From positions 2,480,001-2,544,000 of the forward strand of contig NZ_RBKU01000001.1 in NCBI RefSeq assembly GCF_003633615.1: a stretch of DNA of 64,000 bases, given 5' to 3'. A program made the translations under genes and the position numbers. Under the pieces are notes generated by a model. The model was given only the letters and a program-made list of their open reading frames with translations. It was not told the DNA's origin and did not search any database. Position 1 is the stretch's first letter; each line of letters opens with the position of its first letter. Below, one piece after another: positions 1-8,526 of this stretch. The DNA is from Mucilaginibacter gracilis. Lineage in GTDB: Bacteria; Bacteroidota; Bacteroidia; Sphingobacteriales; Sphingobacteriaceae.

Positions 1-237
1 CACCCCGGTTTTTTGAACTATAGTTGCGCGGGCCGCCGCAATCGACTCCTTGTTGGTGATATCTAATTGTACAGCTTCAATGTTAATGCTACCCTCGGCT
101 TTAAGCTTTGCTACTGCTGATAAACCGTTTTCAAGGTTACGGCTGCCTATATAAACGAAGTGGCCGTTTTGGGCGAGTTGCCGTGCGGTCTCCAATCCTA
201 TGCCTTTGTTTGCTCCAGTTACTAATGCTATTTTCAT
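1..237 (-). CDS. Short-chain dehydrogenase/reductase, N-terminal part
   Basis: The minus-strand frame opens with ATG at 237 and stays open to the window edge, so about 79 residues are visible and the C-terminus is outside. The start MKIALVTGANKGIGLETA contains the TGxxxGIG dinucleotide-binding motif of classical short-chain dehydrogenases, followed by a segment (YIGSRN) typical of an NADPH-binding loop. The catalytic Tyr-xxx-Lys is beyond the edge. The family reduces or oxidises small carbonyl or alcohol substrates with NAD(P)H in the cytoplasm; the substrate cannot be told. The AraC regulator gene at 307-1185 is 70 bp upstream in the same orientation, so the regulator and enzyme may be co-transcribed. 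Confidence 0.85.
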   Translation of the reverse strand, partial: MKIALVTGANKGIGLETARQLAQNGHFVYIGSRNLENGLSAVAKLKAEGSINIEAVQLDITNKESIAAARATIVQKTGV

Positions 238-306
238 TTGATTAATGGTTTTAACTAATGAAGCAAAAGTAATCTGCAGAAAATCATGCAGGGTGGACAA
301 ATCATT

Positions 307-1185
307 TTAGTTACTGGACAAATCGTTATAATTTGCTAAAAATTCGCTAACGCTTTTACCCGTGGTCTTCTTAAACAACCGCGAAAAATAATCAGGGTCG
401 TTAAAACCCAATTCATAAGCAAGCTCTTTTACCGAAAGCGTAGAGTATTGCAGTTTCCGCTGCGCTTCCAGTATCAGCCGGTTCGTCATCCACTCTTTTG
501 GTGAAACTCCGGAAAATTCTTTCACAACACTATATAGACTACTCGTAGTCATCGCTAATTTATCGGCTATAGTTTGCACATCGTTCTGCTCGGTCAGGTG
601 CGTTTCTACGGCAAGTTTAAAAGCAATGTATTTGGACAATTTTGAATTTGGCAGGTTCCCCTGCACACCCTGTTCGAAGTAAGCGCTGTTAAATTCAGTT
701 AAAAGCGTATTCATATACGCCAAAATAATTTCAGTGTCTCTTGGGGCTTCTGTATGATGAAGCAATTGATATAAGTGGGCAAAAACTGACTTAACCCGTT
801 CCTTAGCATCCGGTGTAAATGTAATGGTATTCGAATTCAGAGGATTTAACAAAAATGGAAATGAATTTGGAAGCAGCGCCAATAAATTATCATCAAATGC
901 AGCTTTGTAGTTCAGGTTATGGGGGCCATTAGGAGGATTACAGAATATCTGGTTGGGTAAGCCAAAAATCATTTGCCCATCAGAAATGGTAATATCCTGT
1001 AAGTCTATTTTATAAGTTTCTGTTCCCTGGTCTAAAAAAACAAAACAATAATAAGTCAGCTTGTGTGGCTTAAGTAGTTTTTCTAAAATATCCTGTGGTA
1101 TATCAAGCTTACAGTTTTCATTCACTGTAAGATCCAGCCGGTCAGCGCGTCCGATCTTATCTGATGACCTTTTAGTTTCTTGCAT
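307..1185 (-). CDS. AraC family transcriptional regulator
   Basis: A 292-residue protein with a C-terminal double helix-turn-helix of about 95 residues (roughly 190-285). It carries the usual signatures: a first HTH around VQTIADKLAMTTSSLYSVVKE and a second ending in LAYELGFNDPDYFSRLFKKTTG, the AraC/XylS family pattern. The N-terminal 180 residues are probably a ligand or oligomerisation domain but show no motif I recognise. ATG at 1185 is the start. It precedes the partial dehydrogenase at 1-237 in the same orientation, and regulation of that enzyme is the simplest guess. The family is certain; the target is inferred only from position. Confidence 0.9.
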   Translation of the reverse strand: MQETKRSSDKIGRADRLDLTVNENCKLDIPQDILEKLLKPHKLTYYCFVFLDQGTETYKIDLQDITISDGQMIFGLPNQIFCNPPNGPHNLNYKAAFDDNLLALLPNSFPFLLNPLNSNTITFTPDAKERVKSVFAHLYQLLHHTEAPRDTEIILAYMNTLLTEFNSAYFEQGVQGNLPNSKLSKYIAFKLAVETHLTEQNDVQTIADKLAMTTSSLYSVVKEFSGVSPKEWMTNRLILEAQRKLQYSTLSVKELAYELGFNDPDYFSRLFKKTTGKSVSEFLANYNDLSSN

Positions 1186-1308
1186 GCCCTTTCATTAAAC
1201 AAACAAAGATGAGAAAAGTAAAGGATGATGTGAGAGCTCTATGATTGTTTATCCACACGGATCAATTAAAATGACTAACTTTTGATTTAACGATAGCTGA
1301 TTCCTACA

Positions 1309-1476
1309 TTATACCGCCACTGACACAACCTCTGTTAAGTTCTGCTCAAATCTTAATTCCCATTCTTTCGGCATATTAAGATTGGAAGAGAGCCAGGCCT
1401 GTTTCTGTAAAAGAGTACTGTACTCTTGGCGGTATTTCTTACTGCCCAAGGCAGACATCGCATTGCCCAGAGGGCA
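1309..1476 (-). pseudogene. Possible C-terminal remnant of an unidentified gene
   Basis: Between the AraC gene and the Crp/Fnr gene the minus strand holds an open frame of about 55 codons ending at 1309. It begins around CPLGNAMSALGSKKYR and ends LTEVVSVAV. It has no convincing start codon and the composition is protein-like. The CPLGN motif is reminiscent of TetR-family C-terminal domains, but the match is too short to assign. I regard it as a decayed gene end or chance reading frame; nothing else is visible in 1186-1492 apart from the promoter of the next gene. Confidence 0.25.
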
Positions 1477-1492
1477 TACAAGTTTATTTATT

Positions 1493-1500
1493 TATTTTTG
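1493..1500 (+). promoter_or_regulatory. Bacteroidota -7 promoter box TATTTTTG
   Basis: TATTTTTG at 1493-1500 fits the Bacteroidota sigma-A -7 consensus TAnnTTTG. It lies 53 bp upstream of the ATG at 1554. Its position makes the in-frame GTG at 1503 an unlikely start, because transcription would begin at about that point. Confidence 0.45.
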
Positions 1501-1553
1501 TTGTGAGTGACGATATAAATAAAGATGTTGGCGGTAATAAAGCAATACCCAAA

Positions 1554-2132
1554 ATGATAAACAGCTTATTGAACAGCATACAAAGGGTGATAACGCTAAG
1601 CCCGGCAGAAATCGATATCGTGACATCTTTGTTTAAGGAAAAGATTTATAAAAAGGGAGACTTCTTTTTAGAAGAAGGGCGAGTTTGTAAACAGGTAGGA
1701 TTTGTGGCAAAGGGATTAATGCGGTTCTATATCAACCAGGATGGGGAGGAAAAGATCTATGACTTTTCCCAGGAAAATGAATTCGTATGCAATTATGAAA
1801 GTTTTCTTCCTCAGCTTCCCTCGTCGAAAAACATTCAGGCTTTAGAAGACAGTATAGTTTTTGTTATTTCGCACGCGGATCTGCAACTGTTTTATGCCAA
1901 TATAGAAGGAGGGGAACGTTTCGGCAGGGTTGCCATTGAATCGGTCTTCGTGAAAATGCTGCAGGACATCAGTGCATTATATGCAGAAACACCTGAATTG
2001 CGTTACGAGCGGTTTTTAAAAAACCATGCAGATTTGCAGCAAAGGATCTCCCAGTATCATATCGCTTCTTTTGTCGGGGTAAAACCGCAATCACTTAGCC
2101 GTATCCGGAAAAGAATTTTTACCCAGTTCTGA
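1554..2132 (+). CDS. Crp/Fnr family transcriptional regulator
   Basis: About 192 residues from ATG 1554 (an in-frame GTG at 1503 would add 17). The N-terminal half is a cyclic-nucleotide-binding-type beta-roll (FKEKIYKKGDFFLEEGRVCKQVGFVAKGLMRFY). A short C-terminal helix-turn-helix ends in IASFVGVKPQSLSRIRKR, the arrangement of the small Bacteroidota Crp/Fnr paralogues. These usually lack the full cAMP contact set, so the effector is unknown. The NmrA-like reductase at 2209 lies 76 bp downstream in the same direction, making it the likely regulatory target or operon partner. Two further genes of this type lie at 7289 and 11394. Confidence 0.88.
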   Translation: MINSLLNSIQRVITLSPAEIDIVTSLFKEKIYKKGDFFLEEGRVCKQVGFVAKGLMRFYINQDGEEKIYDFSQENEFVCNYESFLPQLPSSKNIQALEDSIVFVISHADLQLFYANIEGGERFGRVAIESVFVKMLQDISALYAETPELRYERFLKNHADLQQRISQYHIASFVGVKPQSLSRIRKRIFTQF

Positions 2133-2208
2133 TTAGTTAACCCAGGTGCATTTTTTGGGGAGTTATTTCATGGAATTTTGCTTTATCAATTTATAAAAAA
2201 AGCAAAAA

Positions 2209-3084
2209 ATGATTTTAATAACAGGCGCAACAGGACATTTTGGAAAATCAACCATTGATTTCCTATTAAACAAAGGCATTCCTTCAACCAACATCGTTGC
2301 ATTGGTAAGAGACGAAGCAAAAGCCGAAGATTTAAAAGCAAAAGGTATTACGATCAAAACCGGGGATTACCATAATTACGATTCTTTGACTGCAGCTTTT
2401 AAAGGGATCGATAAACTCTTATTGGTATCAAGTTCTGATGTAGTGGATCGTACCGGGCAACACCGGAATGTGGTATCGGCAGCAAAAGAAGCGGGCGTAA
2501 AGCATATTTTATACACCAGTACCGAGCGCAAAAACGAAACGGCGTCTTCGCCTATTCATTTTGTGACCGGTTCACATATCGAAACGGAAAATATCATCAT
2601 AGCAAGCGGCATACCCTATACCATTTTCAGGAACAACCTGTACCTTGATATGGTACCCATTTTTTTAGGTCAGCAGGTGTTAGAAAAAGGCGTGTTTTTA
2701 CCAACAGGTGAAACCAGGGCTGCATTTGCAACGCGGGACGATATGGCGGAAGCTACCGCCAATGTTTTGATTACTACCGGGCACGAAAACAAAGACTACG
2801 GCATCAGTAATACGGAAAATATATCCATCCCGGAAATTGTAAGAAGTTTGAGTGGCATTGTCGGCAAAGAAATCAGCTATGTCAGTCCTACAGCAGAAGT
2901 ATTTGTTGAAACGATGACTAAGGCAGGAATGCCTGAACAATTTGTCGGGATGTTCGCAGGGTTCTCAGAAGCGATCAGGCAGGGTGAATTTGAAACCGAC
3001 AAAACAGACCTGGAAACGCTTTTAGGCAGAAAACCAGTTTCCGCGGAGGAATTTTTGCAAGGCGTATACGCTGCTAAAAAATAA
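2209..3084 (+). CDS. NmrA-like NAD(P)H quinone reductase (QorB/YtfG type)
   Basis: A 291-residue NAD(P)-binding Rossmann protein starting MILITGATGHFGKS, an atypical SDR with the GxxGxxG motif and no YxxxK active site. The N-terminal pattern (VRDEAKAEDLKAKGI, then GIDKLLLVSSSD) closely resembles the quinone reductase YtfG/QorB group, which uses NADPH to reduce quinones, or NmrA-type redox sensors. Length is normal for the family. It follows a Crp/Fnr regulator in the same direction and ends at a strong terminator hairpin (3102-3136), so the pair forms a short transcription unit. The enzyme class is well supported; the substrate is inferred. Confidence 0.85.
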   Translation: MILITGATGHFGKSTIDFLLNKGIPSTNIVALVRDEAKAEDLKAKGITIKTGDYHNYDSLTAAFKGIDKLLLVSSSDVVDRTGQHRNVVSAAKEAGVKHILYTSTERKNETASSPIHFVTGSHIETENIIIASGIPYTIFRNNLYLDMVPIFLGQQVLEKGVFLPTGETRAAFATRDDMAEATANVLITTGHENKDYGISNTENISIPEIVRSLSGIVGKEISYVSPTAEVFVETMTKAGMPEQFVGMFAGFSEAIRQGEFETDKTDLETLLGRKPVSAEEFLQGVYAAKK

Positions 3085-3101
3085 GTAAGATTTTTTAAGT
3101 G

Positions 3102-3136
3102 AAAATAGCGGCAACTTAAATGTGGCCGCTATTTTT
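3102..3136 (+). terminator. Rho-independent terminator after the NmrA-like gene
   Basis: A perfect 11-bp stem (aaaatagcggc at 3102-3112 with gccgctatttt at 3125-3135) and a 12-nt loop, running into a T-rich tract, placed 17 bp after the stop codon at 3084. The A-tract on the other side means it may also act for minus-strand transcripts. Confidence 0.8.
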
Positions 3137-3211
3137 ATTAATTTTGATCACCTGATGACCGACCTGCGGAATATGGATTACAGCATGTAACATACTTTTA
3201 TCGTTTCGATT

Positions 3212-3910
3212 TTATTTGTCCAGCTCTGCCTGTTTGGCAATTGATTTTAAATCTTTTATTTCTAAAATATTTTTGTTGTATCCAAGTGTCAGTATTCGCA
3301 TTAATGTAGTTCCGATCTCATCATAAGTTAAAGTTTGATTTGGAAAAAGAAAAGGATAAATTAGGTTAAGTCCTTTATAAATCAACCGCACATTTTTCTG
3401 CGCTTTCAACGGAATAATGAAACCTGGCCGGAAGCTGTAAACAGCTTTAAAAGGTAGCTCATTTAATGCGTTCTCTGTTTTGCCTTTTATCCTTGCCCAC
3501 ATTATTTTTCCATTTTCCGAGCTATCGGCATAAACTCCCGATAAGTAGAAGAAAACCATATCCGGATTCAAATGGGCAAGTTCTTTTGCAAATATGATGG
3601 TGGTATAAAAAGTGATGTGGCTGTATTGCTGCTCACCCATACCAACGGAACTTATTCCTGCGCAATAAAAGCAGCCGTCGTAGCCAGTTAATTGAGCGCT
3701 GTAGGCGGCTAAATCTGTAAAATCTTTTACGATCAGTTCAGCAAGTTTGGGATGCCTTAACGGCGACGCTCTTCTGTTCACCATCAATACCTTGGTAACA
3801 TTGGGATGATCAAGAGCAGCCAGCAAAACGCCTTCCCCAATCATTCCTGTGGCTCCTGTTATGATTATTTTCAATTCCTTATTGATATTACGTTGCTCAT
3901 CAGCATTCAA
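3212..3910 (-). CDS. NAD(P)-binding epimerase-like protein (HTATIP2-like atypical SDR)
   Basis: A 232-residue protein with a Rossmann fold start (IIITGATGMIGEGVLLAAL, about residues 14-32). It is followed by VNRRASPLRHPKL, a pattern seen in the small atypical SDRs related to HTATIP2. No classical YxxxK pair is obvious. It overlaps the upstream TetR gene by 11 bp and is the last gene of a three-gene minus-strand unit (SnoaL protein, TetR regulator, this reductase). A TetR-type palindrome lies before the first gene. Role in the cell is unknown; a redox or quinone-linked function is a guess. Confidence 0.75.
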   Translation of the reverse strand: MNADEQRNINKELKIIITGATGMIGEGVLLAALDHPNVTKVLMVNRRASPLRHPKLAELIVKDFTDLAAYSAQLTGYDGCFYCAGISSVGMGEQQYSHITFYTTIIFAKELAHLNPDMVFFYLSGVYADSSENGKIMWARIKGKTENALNELPFKAVYSFRPGFIIPLKAQKNVRLIYKGLNLIYPFLFPNQTLTYDEIGTTLMRILTLGYNKNILEIKDLKSIAKQAELDK

Positions 3911-4463
3911 TCATTTTCCAAAACATCAAGAATGTATCCTCAATGATGTTGTGCTGTTCTTTTTTGGTGAATTTATTGGAAGAAAGGTATTGATTTACAC
4001 CAAATACCTGATGACTGATCAAAGCGTACAATAAGTTGACATCCATATCGGCGATCTGTTGCTCCCCTATAGCCACACGAAAAAGTTGTAATACGGGCGC
4101 TATCTGAGCCGAAATTTCATCAGCCCCGATTTTCTTCAGATAGGGGGAATTGGAGAACTGTGCCAGAAATGAAAATTCGTTGGGATTACGGAGCGACCAT
4201 TTAAGCGATTCAACATAATAAGTTTTGATGACTTCCTTTGTTGATTTTACTTCTGCCAGTGCAAGATTTATACTTTCTGCTGCCTGTCCTTTTATTTTTA
4301 AGTAAAGTGAAATGATCAACTCATCTTTAGTCGGAAAAAAATAAAACAAAGTCCCCGTTGCTATACCTGCCTCTTTTGCAATTTTACTTGTTGGTGTATC
4401 ATTAAATCCTTGTGATACAAACAATTCCAATGCGGTTTGAAGTAGTTTTTCTCTTTTATCCAT
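3900..4463 (-). CDS. TetR family transcriptional regulator
   Basis: A 187-residue repressor with an N-terminal TetR helix-turn-helix (KREKLLQTALELFVSQGFNDTPTSKIAKEAGIATGTLFYFFPTKDELI, residues about 3-50). An alpha-helical ligand-binding domain follows. It is in the middle of a tight minus-strand unit: the SnoaL-like gene ends 9 bp upstream and the epimerase-like gene overlaps its end by 11 bp. The palindrome TGACTG-tt-CAGTCA at 4898-4911, just before the first gene, is a plausible operator, implying autoregulation of the whole unit. The ligand is unknown. Confidence 0.9.
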   Translation of the reverse strand: MDKREKLLQTALELFVSQGFNDTPTSKIAKEAGIATGTLFYFFPTKDELIISLYLKIKGQAAESINLALAEVKSTKEVIKTYYVESLKWSLRNPNEFSFLAQFSNSPYLKKIGADEISAQIAPVLQLFRVAIGEQQIADMDVNLLYALISHQVFGVNQYLSSNKFTKKEQHNIIEDTFLMFWKMIEC

Positions 4464-4472
4464 CGCTTAAGA

Positions 4473-4883
4473 TTAATTTTTCACATCGTCCATCGGGCCA
4501 CAGAATAATTCATTTACCATAATGGTATCCAAATATTCATAAAGCCCGCTAATTAAGCCATTCTTAAAGGTTAATAGCAGCATCACCTTATTTTCGTAAA
4601 TACGACCATCCTTTCGCGTTCCCCGAATATGAACATAAAGTGCTGCCCGCTCTTCGTCTGCCGTGATAGATTGAAGCGTCATTTTCATTCCCTGCGGGAA
4701 TCGTTCTGCTACGGTGCCCCATAATTTTGCCTGATTTTCTGGCGATTGATAACCTCCAAACGGCCAGGATCGCTCACCACTCAACCAATAAACACAATCA
4801 GGCGTTTTTAATGTGTTCATTTCATCGAACTTTCCGGCCACCATTGCATTGAAATATTTTTCTGCTATTTCCTTTGTTTGCAT
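4473..4883 (-). CDS. SnoaL/NTF2-like family protein
   Basis: A 136-residue protein of the cone-shaped NTF2/SnoaL fold size. The start MQTKEIAEKYFNAMVAGKFDEM, the central W-rich stretch and the final long strands are typical of nuclear-transport-factor-2-like proteins (ketosteroid isomerase and polyketide cyclase relatives). Members are either small-molecule isomerases/hydrolases or non-catalytic binding proteins; no specific catalytic Asp/His set can be assigned by eye. It is the first gene of the TetR-controlled unit. Confidence 0.75.
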   Translation of the reverse strand: MQTKEIAEKYFNAMVAGKFDEMNTLKTPDCVYWLSGERSWPFGGYQSPENQAKLWGTVAERFPQGMKMTLQSITADEERAALYVHIRGTRKDGRIYENKVMLLLTFKNGLISGLYEYLDTIMVNELFCGPMDDVKN

Positions 4884-4897
4884 GTTTACTAATTTAG

Positions 4898-4911
4898 TGA
4901 CTGTTCAGTCA
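4898..4911. promoter_or_regulatory. TetR-type operator palindrome
   Basis: TGACTG-tt-CAGTCA is a perfect 6-bp inverted repeat with 2-bp centre. It lies 15 bp upstream of the SnoaL-like start codon at 4883. The ACTGnnCAGT core is a common TetR-family operator form, and the TetR gene is the second gene of the same unit. Confidence 0.6.
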
Positions 4912-4960
4912 GTCAATGCAAATGTACAATAATTTATTTACCCACAATTTCATGATTTAT

Positions 4961-5875
4961 TTAATTAAAGGATCGACGGAAGGCGAGCGGCGAGAACTTG
5001 GTCTTATTCTTGAACAACTTGTTGAATGACTGGCGATGCTCGAATCCCAATTGAAAGGCAATTTCACTTACTGACAAGTCGGTGGTTGCTAAAATATCCT
5101 GTGCTTTTGCTATGAGTTTGTCGTGAATGTGCTGCTGCGTATTCCGGCCGGTAAGCGTTCGCAACATATCGCTTAAATAGCTTGCGGAAACATTCAGTTC
5201 TTCTGCCAGGCTGTTCACTGTTGGTAAACCGTTTCTTGCATGATTGTCAAAGTGTTTTGACAGGTTATTTTCAAATTTTGAAAGGAGATCGTTGTTCGAC
5301 ATTTTCCTGGTCACAAATTGCCTACTGTAGAACCTGTTACAGTAATTTAACAGCAGCTCCAGGTTTGATACAATAACATCCGCACTAAAATTATCGATCC
5401 TTGACTGGTATTCCTTTTCGATGTTCCTGACTAAACTCTCGATCAGTTTTTCTTCTTCGTCTGAAAGATGTAATGCCTCGTCGGCTTCGTAAGCAAAGAA
5501 TCCATAGTTTTTAATGGATTTACCTAAAGGATAGTTCCTGATCAGATCGGGATGGAATAACAATGACCAGCCGTCATCATCAGCTTCATCGCCCTGATCG
5601 ACAGCAATGACCTGATTAGGTGCTGAAAAGACCATCGTTCCCTTATCAAAATCATAATAGTTTCTGCCGTATCTCATTTGCCCCTGAAAGCTTCGCTTGA
5701 TACAGATATGATAAAAGTTCAAAACCAAACGATGGGTTTTGTTTTCATGCCCAGGATTCTCACCCGTATGATCGATCAGCGTAATGAGCGTATTCTTTGG
5801 TGGCGGCAAACACAATAGCCGGTGTAATTCTGAAACTGAATTAATTATCTTGATTGGCTGCTCTGCTTTTTTCAT
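4961..5875 (-). CDS. AraC family transcriptional regulator
   Basis: About 304 residues from ATG 5875; an upstream in-frame TTG at 5893 lies inside the preceding terminator and is rejected. The C-terminal AraC double HTH spans roughly the last 100 residues (VNSLAEELNVSASYLSDMLRTLTG, then VSEIAFQLGFEHRQSFNKLFKNKTK). The N-terminal domain is a cupin-like sensor region with no assignable ligand. It lies just downstream of the dehydrogenase at 5945-6700 but is separated from it by a strong terminator, so it probably has its own promoter or relies on read-through. Confidence 0.9.
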   Translation of the reverse strand: MKKAEQPIKIINSVSELHRLLCLPPPKNTLITLIDHTGENPGHENKTHRLVLNFYHICIKRSFQGQMRYGRNYYDFDKGTMVFSAPNQVIAVDQGDEADDDGWSLLFHPDLIRNYPLGKSIKNYGFFAYEADEALHLSDEEEKLIESLVRNIEKEYQSRIDNFSADVIVSNLELLLNYCNRFYSRQFVTRKMSNNDLLSKFENNLSKHFDNHARNGLPTVNSLAEELNVSASYLSDMLRTLTGRNTQQHIHDKLIAKAQDILATTDLSVSEIAFQLGFEHRQSFNKLFKNKTKFSPLAFRRSFN

Positions 5876-5879
5876 GCTT

Positions 5880-5919
5880 AAAATTAAAAACAAACAGGAA
5901 AGTAATCTTTCCTGTTTGT
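5880..5919 (-). terminator. Rho-independent terminator after the SDR gene
   Basis: On the minus strand a perfect 13-bp stem (positions 5907-5919 with 5890-5902) and a 4-nt loop are followed by TTTTTAATTTT. This is a classic intrinsic terminator placed 26 bp after the stop of the dehydrogenase (5945) and just before the AraC start codon (5875). Confidence 0.85.
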
Positions 5920-5944
5920 AAGTTCTTACTTTTTGATCTCCATT

Positions 5945-6700
5945 TTATTTGTAGCCGCCGGAAACCTCGATGAATTGACCAGTTATGATTGCTGATTGGT
6001 CCGAAGCGAGGAATACAGCCATCTTTCCTATGTCTGCAGGGGTGGCCATACGCCCAAGCGCGCTTTTGCTTATCATCTGTTTTACAGGTTCAGATTCCGC
6101 CGTAGCCCCGAATTTCTGTACACCTTCCGTCAGTACACCGCCTGGTTGAATAGCATTTACCCGGATTTGTTTAGAACCCAATTCCTGTGAAAGCGATGTA
6201 GTGATCGAATTCACAGCACCTTTCGAAGCTCCGTAAACCAGTGAATAAGGATCGGGCCTGTTACCCGCATAAGAACTGATGTTGATGATACTTCCACCAT
6301 GATCGCCAAATGCTTTCACGGCTTCCTGCGAAGTTAACAGGATACCTAAAACATTGATATCAAAGATCCGCTGATAAGAATCTTCAGTAAAATGCTCCAA
6401 TAGTGCAAACTCGTAAATGCCGGCATTATTGACCAGTGCATCCAATCTGCCGAAAGATTGCAGGGTTTGTTGAAAAATCGCTTTTACATCGGCCTGCTTT
6501 GACATATCTCCTTGAAGGGCTATTGCGGTACCGCCTGCCTGCATGATCTCGTTAACAACGACATCCGCATCAGGCTTGCTTGAAGCATAATTTACCACAA
6601 CTTTAGCACCTGCGGCTCCCATCTGTTTGGCGATCCCGGCACCGATCCCTTTTGATGCGCCTGTTACGATCACTATTTTGTTTTCTAATTGATTGCTCAT
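5945..6700 (-). CDS. Short-chain dehydrogenase (3-oxoacyl-ACP reductase-like)
   Basis: A 251-residue classical SDR. It has the TGASKGIGAG cofactor motif near residue 14, NNAG near 92, the catalytic Ser around ISSYAG, YGASKGA (YxxxK) near 156, and a C-terminal TGQFIEVSGGYK typical of FabG-like enzymes. ASSKPD after the second strand suggests NADP(H) preference. Such genes outside fatty-acid clusters usually act on diverse alcohols or ketones. It ends at a strong terminator, beyond which lies an AraC regulator. Confidence 0.9.
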   Translation of the reverse strand: MSNQLENKIVIVTGASKGIGAGIAKQMGAAGAKVVVNYASSKPDADVVVNEIMQAGGTAIALQGDMSKQADVKAIFQQTLQSFGRLDALVNNAGIYEFALLEHFTEDSYQRIFDINVLGILLTSQEAVKAFGDHGGSIINISSYAGNRPDPYSLVYGASKGAVNSITTSLSQELGSKQIRVNAIQPGGVLTEGVQKFGATAESEPVKQMISKSALGRMATPADIGKMAVFLASDQSAIITGQFIEVSGGYK

Positions 6701-7288
6701 TTTTCTTTGATTTTATGAGATCAAAATTGAGCTGTAAATAGCGCAAAAAGGTATCCAAAACAAAGTTAGTGGTAGTCATAACGGGATTATCTACGGTCCA
6801 AATGCTGATCTTGGAGATGATGACGTGATGAAAATAACGGGCGTCGTCGTTATACTGTCTTATTGTGAGCATTAATGTAGTGCCTGGATGGTTAGTTGAA
6901 AGACCGTCTAAATTCCAAAGGTGACAAGTTGGTCTTTGTTTTAAACATATTTACGTAATGTTCGTTCAGATTAACCAATAAAGTAAAATCTATGCTTTTT
7001 AGGATTTAAGAGAACTTATGCAGGTCAACTCTGATTGACATTGATAGTCTAAACACTTTTTATAAGCTGGTGAGTACATCCGCCTGACACCAAACCCTTA
7101 TGCGTCGATTGGATAGCCCTTTATACTTGGCGAAAAAAGGCCCTTTGTGGATTTAGAAGTGTTAAAGAAGATATAAGTCAAATATTTTTGAGCCAACCTA
7201 ATTATCAAATTTTGAGGGAATAGTGATAGTAACTGTAGGAGGCAGAAAAGTCGGCTAATATTCATACTATTGGCAATACATTTATATT
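6701..7288. other. Intergenic region without a supported gene
   Basis: About 590 bp, AT-rich. Short open frames on the minus strand are low-complexity or shadow the start of the SDR gene. I see no RNA gene or clear repeat here; it presumably holds the promoters for the SDR (leftward) and the Crp/Fnr gene (rightward). Confidence 0.5.
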
Positions 7289-7894
7289 TTGCTTGCTTTG
7301 GAAAAAACACATGCTGATACTTTGCTGATAAATCATGTATTGAAAAGAATCAATCTATCAACGGATGAACAAATACATTTTACCTCACTGTTTACCTTAA
7401 GAAAAATTTTACCAAGGCAATATCTATTGCAGCAAGGGGACATTTGTAAATATGAATTTTTTGTAATTAAAGGTTTTTTACGTTCATTTTTTGTTGATGA
7501 CCCTGGGACTGAACATACCCTCAATTTTGCTTTCGAAGACTGGTGGATTTCTGACTCTAAAAGTTTTCTTCAATTATTGCCCTCCGAAATAAATATTATT
7601 GCACACGAACCAACAATCGTAATGCAAATAGAAAAAGAGGCCTTAGATCAACTTTATCTTGATTATCCGGTCTTCGATAGATTCTGGCGATTGCTAAATC
7701 AAAATTTCAATTTATCGCAGAGTGAAAGGATTTTGAACGCTATTTCAATGAATGGAGCAGAGCGGTATCATGCACTAGTGGTTAAATATCCCAAGGTTGA
7801 AAGTCGCTTAGCCCAAAAGCACATTGCCTCTTATCTCGGAATCACTCCTGTGTTTTTAAGTATGATCAGGAGAAGTCAGTTCAATATTAAATAA
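7289..7894 (+). CDS. Crp/Fnr family transcriptional regulator
   Basis: About 200 residues. The cNMP-binding-like beta-roll is visible at LRKILPRQYLLQQGDICKYEFFVIKGFLRSFFVDD. A short C-terminal DNA-binding helix pair ends in IASYLGITPVFLSMIRR, like the other small Crp/Fnr paralogues of this window. The start is uncertain: the frame opens with TTG at 7289 and no ATG occurs nearby in frame. The downstream VOC protein (7986) lies in the same direction and is the likely target. The effector is unknown; conserved cAMP-contact residues are not evident. Confidence 0.82.
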   Translation: MLALEKTHADTLLINHVLKRINLSTDEQIHFTSLFTLRKILPRQYLLQQGDICKYEFFVIKGFLRSFFVDDPGTEHTLNFAFEDWWISDSKSFLQLLPSEINIIAHEPTIVMQIEKEALDQLYLDYPVFDRFWRLLNQNFNLSQSERILNAISMNGAERYHALVVKYPKVESRLAQKHIASYLGITPVFLSMIRRSQFNIK

Positions 7895-7985
7895 TTTTAA
7901 CCTATAATCTTAAAATAGTTAAACACGTTCTTTGCAATTAAGACGGATATTGGATTTCTAAATTAAATACTTAAATAAGATTATT

Positions 7986-8372
7986 ATGAAGTTTGATCAT
8001 GCCGCCTTACAAGTTCAAAATATGGACAGAGCAATTGCATTCTATACAGAAAAGTTAGGCTTTACTTTAAATCACAGAGCTATAAATCAAGAGGAACAAG
8101 AGGAATACGCTTTTATCTCCGCTGGCAATGTCCGTATTGAATTAATCCAAGATTTGACTAATGACTATACATTACCTATACTGAAAAAACCATTCTGTCC
8201 GCATTTATGCGTCGAAGTTGAGGACTTGGAGGTAGCTGTGCGTGATCTGGAAGCAATGGAGATTCCGATACTTAGAGGTCCATTGGAGATTGAAAACGAA
8301 GAAACCTGGGTTTATTTTTCTGATCCTGACCATAATGTTCTTGAATTCATCCAGTGGTATAATAAAAAATAG
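7986..8372 (+). CDS. VOC (glyoxalase/bleomycin resistance fold) protein
   Basis: A 128-residue single-module vicinal-oxygen-chelate protein. It starts MKFDHAALQVQNMDRAIAFYTEKLGF and ends with DPDHNVLEFIQWY, the pattern of the second metal-ligand strand (Glu near residue 121). The N-terminal His5, the His near 76 and the C-terminal Glu match the usual metal-binding positions. VOC proteins include glyoxalases, dioxygenases and drug-binding proteins; the exact reaction cannot be told. It follows the Crp/Fnr gene by about 90 bp. Confidence 0.85.
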   Translation: MKFDHAALQVQNMDRAIAFYTEKLGFTLNHRAINQEEQEEYAFISAGNVRIELIQDLTNDYTLPILKKPFCPHLCVEVEDLEVAVRDLEAMEIPILRGPLEIENEETWVYFSDPDHNVLEFIQWYNKK

Positions 8373-8526
8373 TTTTTTTTAATTGCACTTTATCTTAATC
8401 CCATTGCGTCTTAACTTAACTAAGACTACTGCCCGGATGTCTCTATTTTCAAAATATTCTATTTTTAGAAATCCGGGAACTCCAGAGGCGCAATATTTGT
8501 CTTTGTCTTGAAAAGTTCGTGCGCAA